Below, in pieces: positions 1 through 3,710 of a stretch of DNA of 6,342 nt. The stretch is taken from the NCBI GenBank assembly GCA_034408745.1, contig JAWXCM010000227.1:1-6342 (forward strand). Reading direction: 5' to 3'. Origin of the DNA: JAWXCM01 sp034408745 (lineage in GTDB: Bacteria; Acidobacteriota; Terriglobia; Bryobacterales; Bryobacteraceae). Within the stretch, counting starts at the first letter, position 1. Each line of letters opens with the position of its first letter. The translations under genes were made by a program, and so were the position numbers. The notes beneath the pieces are model-generated. The model saw nothing but the letters and a program-made list of their open reading frames with translations. It was not told where the DNA came from and ran no database searches.

Positions 1-39
1 ATTGTGGCGGGTTCAGAGCATGTTTTTGGCTTTCCTGGC

Positions 40-104
40 GCCCGTTGGGCCCCCTTTTCGGGGCTTCACCGGCAACCAGACACACTTCTCCCTACCCCGG
101 GAGA
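40..104. repeat. Cluster of short GC-rich inverted repeats
   Basis: Three perfect small stem-loops can be read. GCCC 40-43 pairs with GGGC 47-50. GCCCC 49-53 pairs with GGGGC 60-64 around a CTTTTC loop. TCTCCC 87-92 pairs with GGGAGA 99-104 around a six-base loop. The first two share bases 49-50, so they are mutually exclusive. None is followed by a T-tract on either strand, so they are not classic intrinsic terminators. They could be a REP-like palindromic element or the processed 3' end of an upstream transcript. The base pairing is seen directly; any role is inference. Confidence 0.4.
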
Positions 105-255
105 GGGGAACCAAAGGCTAGCGAGTTTTTCGAGAGACGAAGAGTATCGTCCCTCTATATTCTGTAGTTCTCAAAGAGTGCGGCGGCAAGTCACGAGCGT
201 TTGCCGGAGCGCCTAATGTTGTACCCCACCTACGCCGAAATCCTTGTCCTCAACT

Positions 256-267
256 GGAGGAAGGAGG
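256..267 (+). promoter_or_regulatory. Strong but distant Shine-Dalgarno tract of the PAP2 gene
   Basis: The tract reads GGAGG followed directly by AAGGAGG, a near-perfect anti-SD match. It ends 25 bases before the first ATG of the PAP2 gene at 293, far beyond the usual 5-10 bases. The only in-frame codon at normal distance is ATT at 275-277, seven bases away, which is a rare start codon. GGAG 263-266 can also pair with CTCC 270-273 around a GTT loop, which could mask the site. Confidence 0.5.
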
Positions 268-292
268 TTCTCCCATTTTCAGAAACTCAACC

Positions 293-1198
293 ATGGCCCA
301 GCCATCCATGTCGCGGCTTGTAGCGGTCATCGCAATACTGATTGCATCTTCATCAATGGCCTCTTCGGCCGCGGGGCAAGTGGCCGCACCATCGCCTTCG
401 CAGCAGAATTCCCAGAATGAGCAGACACCCGGGCAAGCCTTACCTCGTCCGTCCGATCCTAAATCGCAAGCGTTCCTGCGAGCCTTCTCTCAAGATGAAT
501 GGCGGATGTGGACAAGCCCTTTTCGTGGCCGTACGTATGGCTCTCCAACCGTAAAGAAGTATGGCCTCCCGTTCCTGTTGCTATCCGCGGCGGCCCTCGC
601 CACCGATCGCAGGACAGGCGATCTGCTCCCAAACTCCCCTGAACAGACCAAATGGAGTGGCCGGGTATCGCAAATGGGAGCGTCTTATACGTTGGCTGGT
701 ATCTCCGGCGCCAGCTACCTGCTCGGCCGGCTGGGAGGCGGCGAGCATCTCAAGGAGACAGGATGGCTTGGATTGCAAGCCCTGGCGCACACGCAAATTT
801 TCGTGTTCGCCATCAAGCAGGGTACCAACCGCCAACGACCGCTCACGCAGGAAGGGCACGGCAGCTTTTGGAAAGGTGGATCTTCCTTTCCTTCCGGTCA
901 TGCCGCCACCTCGTTCGCACTTGCAACCGTTTTTGCTTACGAATACAGGCAGCATATTGCCGTCCCCATCACTGCCTATGCACTGGCCAGTGCGGTAGCG
1001 GTGTCGCGCTTGAGCGCGCAGAGGCATTGGGTCTCTGACATCTTCGTCGGCAGTTCCATGGGCTTTCTCATCGGGCGATATGTTTACAAGAACCACCACA
1101 ACCCCGACCTGCCTGGCAGTCCGGTAAGCCGCACGAGTCGTCTGATACCGGACTGCGGGGTGGGTCGCCGTGGGATCTTCTGCGTTTGGAATCTTTAG
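293..1198 (+). CDS. Exported PAP2-superfamily phosphatase
   Basis: A 301-residue protein of the type 2 phosphatidic acid phosphatase (PAP2) superfamily, which removes phosphate from lipid phosphates or pyrophosphates through a phospho-histidine intermediate. All three superfamily motifs are intact: K175-x6-R182-P183; the FPSGH motif with S201, G202, H203; and S238-R239-x5-H245-x3-D249. H203 and H245 are the expected catalytic residues. Residues 1-28 look like a signal peptide, with a hydrophobic run at 9-18 and an Ala/Ser-rich cleavage region. A Pro/Gln-rich linker follows to about residue 56, then the WTSPFR motif at 73-78. Hydrophobic stretches near 92-103, 132-146, 164-173, 206-216, 222-236 and 250-264 fit a membrane-bound enzyme. 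The ATG at 293 is the first conventional start, but it lacks a close ribosome site; ATT 275 and ATG 308 are alternatives. Substrate cannot be told: phosphatidic acid, undecaprenyl pyrophosphate or another lipid phosphate are all possible. It appears to be transcribed alone. Confidence 0.92.
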   Translation: MAQPSMSRLVAVIAILIASSSMASSAAGQVAAPSPSQQNSQNEQTPGQALPRPSDPKSQAFLRAFSQDEWRMWTSPFRGRTYGSPTVKKYGLPFLLLSAAALATDRRTGDLLPNSPEQTKWSGRVSQMGASYTLAGISGASYLLGRLGGGEHLKETGWLGLQALAHTQIFVFAIKQGTNRQRPLTQEGHGSFWKGGSSFPSGHAATSFALATVFAYEYRQHIAVPITAYALASAVAVSRLSAQRHWVSDIFVGSSMGFLIGRYVYKNHHNPDLPGSPVSRTSRLIPDCGVGRRGIFCVWNL

Positions 1199-1273
1199 GC
1201 GGCTGCAAGCCAGTTCAAGACCCATCGCGGAACTTCGACGCTTCGAGCTGCGCAATCTGAGCCGGAACTCGTG

Positions 1274-1282
1274 TGTTATATT
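1274..1282 (+). promoter_or_regulatory. Candidate extended -10 promoter for the ferredoxin/ETF-QO pair
   Basis: TGT followed by TATATT (1277-1282) is an extended -10 element matching the TATAAT consensus at five of six positions. The -35 position around 1253-1260 is poor, which an extended -10 can compensate for. Transcription would begin near 1289. That gives about 28 bases of leader to the ATG at 1317 but only about 7 to the in-frame ATG at 1296, which favours 1317 as the translation start. Assigned by eye. Confidence 0.4.
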
Positions 1283-1316
1283 GATCGAGAATTGGATGAC
1301 GGACAGGCCCCGGACG

Positions 1317-1637
1317 ATGCCAACAGTTCAAATTCTACCGGATGGCGTGAGCGTGCAGATCAAAGCGGGCACCAGCTTGCTGGCCGCGGCCTCTGCCGGC
1401 GGTGTTGAACTGATGCACTCGTGCGGCGGCATCGGCGCTTGTACCTCCTGCCGCGTGCGGATTCTCGGGGGCCGGGACCAGCTGTCGCCCATCGGCCGAG
1501 CCGAACGCGAGCAACTGCAGGAATCCGGCATCCTTGAGACCCACCGGCTGGCGTGCCAGACGATGGTCTACGGCAACGTGGTGCTGGAGCGGCCGCGTTG
1601 GCGGACGTCGCTCGATTCGCCGGTGACAGGAGACTGA
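1317..1637 (+). CDS. [2Fe-2S] ferredoxin, plant/adrenodoxin-type fold
   Basis: A 106-residue soluble one-electron carrier of the [2Fe-2S] ferredoxin family. The cluster ligands are C36-x5-C42-x2-C45 and a distal C80, in the typical contexts SCGGIGACTSC and RLACQ. The N-terminal beta-strands (residues 3-16) and the G18-T-S-L-L turn match the ubiquitin-like ferredoxin fold. The ATG at 1317 is preferred because it sits immediately before the first strand and suits the predicted transcription start; an in-frame ATG at 1296 would add seven residues (MTDRPRT). Neither has a strong Shine-Dalgarno match. The stop TGA at 1635-1637 directly abuts the ATG of the ETF-QO gene, indicating co-transcription and probably coupled translation. 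No reductase or iron-sulfur assembly genes are nearby. Its likely partner is therefore the neighbouring ETF-QO, but that is inferred from position only. The family call is firm; the physiological role is open. Confidence 0.9.
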   Translation: MPTVQILPDGVSVQIKAGTSLLAAASAGGVELMHSCGGIGACTSCRVRILGGRDQLSPIGRAEREQLQESGILETHRLACQTMVYGNVVLERPRWRTSLDSPVTGD

Positions 1638-3326
1638 ATGGCGCAGCGCGAACGCGAAACTCTGGAGGTCGATGTCCTCTTCGTCGGTGCGGGGCCAGCC
1701 AGCCTGAGCGGCGCACTGCACCTGCGGCAGCTCGTCGAAGCTCACAACCAGAACGTTGCTCCAGGCGCTCAGAAGCTCGAATCCGTCTCCATCGCCGTCA
1801 TCGAGAAGGGCCGCGAAATCGGCGCGCACACCTTGTCGGGGGCCATTCTCGATCCCGTCGCTCTGAATGAACTCTTGCCCAACTACCGGGATCTCGACGC
1901 TCCGCTGGGCACTCCGGTCACGCACGACGCCGTCTGTTACCTCACCGCCTCCGGCAAGTTTGCTCTGCCATTTATTCCTCCACCCCTCAGGAATCACGGC
2001 AACTCCATCATCTCTCTGAACCGGTTTGTGAAATGGATGGGCGAGCTGGCCGAGTCACGCGGCATCGATCTGTTTCCTGGATTTGCGGGAACCGAGCTGC
2101 TCTTCGACGGGAAGCGCCTAATCGGCGTTCGCACCGGGGATCATGGGATTGGTAAGGATGGCCAGCCGCTCGCTTCATTCGAGCCTGGAGTCGATATTTT
2201 GGCCAAGGCAGTCGTTTTCGGCGAGGGCGTGCGCGGCTCGCTCACCAAGCAACTGATAAGCCGGCTGCAGCTCGACACCGGGAAGAGTCCACAGGTCTAT
2301 GCCATCGGAGTGAAGGAAGTTTGGGAACTGCCCGAGGAGTCTGCCGAGAAAGGGCATGTGGTTCACACGCTGGGCTACCCGCTCAAGCAAGAGAACTATG
2401 GTGGCGGGTTTGTCTACAACATGGGGAGGATGCTCTCCATAGGGTTAGTCGTGGGCCTGGACTATCGCGACCCCTACCTCGATCCGCACCAGGAGTTCCA
2501 ACGCTTCAAGACGCACCCGTTCATTTCATACATGCTCAAGAACGCGAAGCTGGCGCACTATGGCGCCAAGGCCATTCCTGAGGGTGGCTACTACACGATG
2601 CCGAGAAGTTATTTTGATGGAGGCCTCCTGATCGGCGACAGCGCCAGCCTGCTGAATTCCCAGCGACTGAAGGGCATCCATCTGGCCATGAAGTCTGGAA
2701 TGCTGGCGGCTGAGACACTGCTGGGAGCGCTGCTCAAGGACGATTTCAGCGAGCCATCGCTGAAGGGCTATGAAGACAAACTCCTGGCCAGTTGGGCCGG
2801 GAAGGAACTGTACGGCGTCCGCAATTTTCACCAGGGATTTGAGCACGGCTTGCTGCCCGGAGTCTTGAATGCGGGTTTGCAGATGGTCACCGGCGGGCGC
2901 GGCTGGAAAGATCCACTCCCGAACCGGGCGGGACACGAGCGGATGCGGAAGGTTCACGACGTCCATGGCTCGTCAGCGCCGCCGCCCAGTCCCATGGAGG
3001 TGGATGGGAAGCTGACGTTAACCAAAGTGACCAACGTGTATTTCTCGGGCGCAAAACACGAAGAGAATCAGCCGTCACACTTGATCATCGCAGATCTCAA
3101 TATTTGCCATGGCCGTTGCGCCGAAGAATTCCACAACCCCTGCCAGCGCTTTTGTCCCGCCAACGTTTACGAAATGGTCGACCGCGGTGATGGGCAAGGC
3201 AAGCAGCTCGTGCTAAACCCTTCCAACTGCGTTCACTGCAAGACCTGCGACATCATGGACCCCTACCAGATCATCACTTGGGTTCCGCCCCAAGGCGGAG
3301 GCGGCCCCAACTACGTGAACCTCTAG
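1638..3326 (+). CDS. Electron transfer flavoprotein:quinone oxidoreductase (ETF-QO)
   Basis: A 562-residue, full-length ETF-QO, a monotopic membrane flavoprotein. It takes electrons from reduced ETF, supplied by acyl-CoA and other dehydrogenases, and reduces ubiquinone or menaquinone. The N-terminal FAD-binding Rossmann motif is GAGPAS at 17-22. The TLSGAI stretch is at 65-70. The KAVVFGEGVRGSLTKQLI block is at 190-207. The second FAD/quinone region, with GDSAS and KGIHLAMKSGMLAAE, spans 333-359. The C-terminal [4Fe-4S] domain has the expected ligands C506, C531, C534 and C537 and ends in the family-typical GGGGPNY motif. Additional cysteines C490, C494 and C502 precede the cluster. The start ATG directly follows the ferredoxin stop and has a good ribosome site, AGGAGA at 1628-1633, lying inside the ferredoxin's 3' end. 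ETF alpha/beta genes are not in the window and must lie elsewhere. Identity is secure from motifs and length; the quinone used cannot be read from the sequence. Confidence 0.97.
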   Translation: MAQRERETLEVDVLFVGAGPASLSGALHLRQLVEAHNQNVAPGAQKLESVSIAVIEKGREIGAHTLSGAILDPVALNELLPNYRDLDAPLGTPVTHDAVCYLTASGKFALPFIPPPLRNHGNSIISLNRFVKWMGELAESRGIDLFPGFAGTELLFDGKRLIGVRTGDHGIGKDGQPLASFEPGVDILAKAVVFGEGVRGSLTKQLISRLQLDTGKSPQVYAIGVKEVWELPEESAEKGHVVHTLGYPLKQENYGGGFVYNMGRMLSIGLVVGLDYRDPYLDPHQEFQRFKTHPFISYMLKNAKLAHYGAKAIPEGGYYTMPRSYFDGGLLIGDSASLLNSQRLKGIHLAMKSGMLAAETLLGALLKDDFSEPSLKGYEDKLLASWAGKELYGVRNFHQGFEHGLLPGVLNAGLQMVTGGRGWKDPLPNRAGHERMRKVHDVHGSSAPPPSPMEVDGKLTLTKVTNVYFSGAKHEENQPSHLIIADLNICHGRCAEEFHNPCQRFCPANVYEMVDRGDGQGKQLVLNPSNCVHCKTCDIMDPYQIITWVPPQGGGGPNYVNL

Positions 3327-3426
3327 CCTGCATCCTCAGCGCAACGTCCTGTTCAACAAACCGGTCAATCCATTCGGCATAGGTGGGAGTGGGGTAGAGA
3401 CTCACCTTTCGGACCTCATTTCAAAA

Positions 3427-3460
3427 GGTTCAGGAACCGGTAGGTTGACATTTCTTGACG
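3427..3460. promoter_or_regulatory. Operator-like inverted and direct repeats
   Basis: GGTTC (3427-3431), AG, GAACC (3434-3438) form a perfect 12-base dyad. The same AACC can pair with a second GGTT at 3443-3446. It runs into a direct repeat, TTGACA (3445-3450), four bases, TTGACG (3455-3460), with a 10-base period. Such helically phased tandem half-sites resemble those bound by OmpR/PhoB-type regulators. The cluster lies roughly 80-115 bases upstream of the predicted receptor transcription start, a typical activator position. Repeats are seen directly; function is inferred. Confidence 0.3.
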
Positions 3461-3507
3461 CGATGACTACGCTTCAGTTGCTCTCCAGCCCAAGATGTTT
3501 AAACTCA

Positions 3508-3536
3508 TTGACAGGCCAGTGAGCCCTGCATACACT
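3508..3536 (+). promoter_or_regulatory. Sigma70-like promoter for the receptor gene
   Basis: A perfect -35 hexamer TTGACA (3508-3513) is followed, at the optimal 17-base spacing, by TACACT (3531-3536), which matches TATAAT at four of six positions including the key first A and last T. Transcription would start near 3543. That leaves a 5' leader of about 168 bases if translation starts at 3711, or about 60 bases if it starts at 3603. Confidence 0.55.
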
Positions 3537-3592
3537 CTGCGCCAGTAGCCAAAACACAATAAGTGTCAAGATCTCCGAACAATCATTGCTAT

Positions 3593-3597
3593 GGAGG
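3593..3597 (+). promoter_or_regulatory. Ribosome site for a possible upstream start of the receptor
   Basis: GGAGG lies five bases before the ATG at 3603, which is in frame with the receptor gene and separated from its ATG at 3711 by 36 sense codons with no stop. As a site it is as good as the one at 3711. It could initiate an N-terminally extended receptor or a translated leader. Confidence 0.4.
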
Positions 3598-3692
3598 ATT
3601 CCATGCAGGCACGAATGCGTTCTATCCATGCGGTCTTTCTTTTCCTGAGTGCATGTGTCAGCCTGAAGCCGAGTATAGACTACAGATTACAT

Positions 3693-3701
3693 AAGGGGAG
3701 G
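3693..3701 (+). promoter_or_regulatory. Ribosome site supporting the receptor start at 3711
   Basis: AAGGGGAGG ends nine bases before the ATG at 3711. Together with the classical signal peptide that begins at that ATG, it makes 3711 the preferred start. Confidence 0.6.
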
Positions 3702-3710
3702 AAACTGACG

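Larger units (their letters stand above)
1..292. other. Upstream non-coding region with GC-rich hairpins
   Basis: I see no convincing gene here. One frame stays open from the left edge to the TAA at 214-216, but its translation has no recognisable motif, hydrophobic pattern or family resemblance, so a gene tail is possible but unsupported. The region contains several small inverted repeats (listed separately), a TATATT box at 156-161 with no good -35 partner that could be a weak -10 for the next gene, and a strong purine-rich Shine-Dalgarno tract near 256-267. It probably holds the promoter and 5' leader of the PAP2 gene. Confidence 0.5.
3327..3710. other. Regulatory intergenic region between ETF-QO and the receptor gene
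   Basis: This 384-base stretch is less GC-rich than its neighbours. The left part (3327-3420) holds no gene; the only dyad is GAGT 3386-3389 with ACTC 3399-3402, lacking a T-tract, so no intrinsic terminator for the ETF-QO unit is evident. The middle holds an inverted repeat, a TTGAC direct repeat and a good sigma70-like promoter, listed separately. The right part (3549-3710) is open in the receptor's reading frame and has its own ATGs and ribosome site, so some of it may be coding. Confidence 0.6.

Noticed and set aside
4..216. Open frame of 70 codons with GTG start at the left edge
   Set aside because: No ribosome site is visible, the start is only a GTG three bases into the window, and the translation has no family motif or plausible secondary-structure pattern. 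It could be the tail of a gene off the window, but nothing supports it.
1201..1211. GGCT-GCA-AGCC hairpin after the PAP2 stop as a terminator
   Set aside because: The stem is only four base pairs with no following T-tract, too weak to call.
581..1255. 224-codon minus-strand and overlapping plus-strand frames in the PAP2 gene
   Set aside because: They are alternative-frame shadows of the PAP2 gene, whose three catalytic motifs are all read in the annotated frame.
1335..1997. 220-codon minus-strand open frame across ferredoxin and ETF-QO
   Set aside because: It is antisense to two genes with fully intact catalytic and cluster motifs and shows no motif of its own.
3382..3405. GGTGGGAGT...ACTCACC dyad after ETF-QO as a terminator
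   Set aside because: The stem is short and bulged, the loop is nine bases, and no T-tract follows.
3445..3473. TTGACA at 3445 with TACGCT 17 bases downstream as a promoter
   Set aside because: The spacing is right, but the -10 matches only three of six positions and the TTGACA-17-TACACT pair at 3508-3536 is better. It is kept as part of the possible operator repeat.
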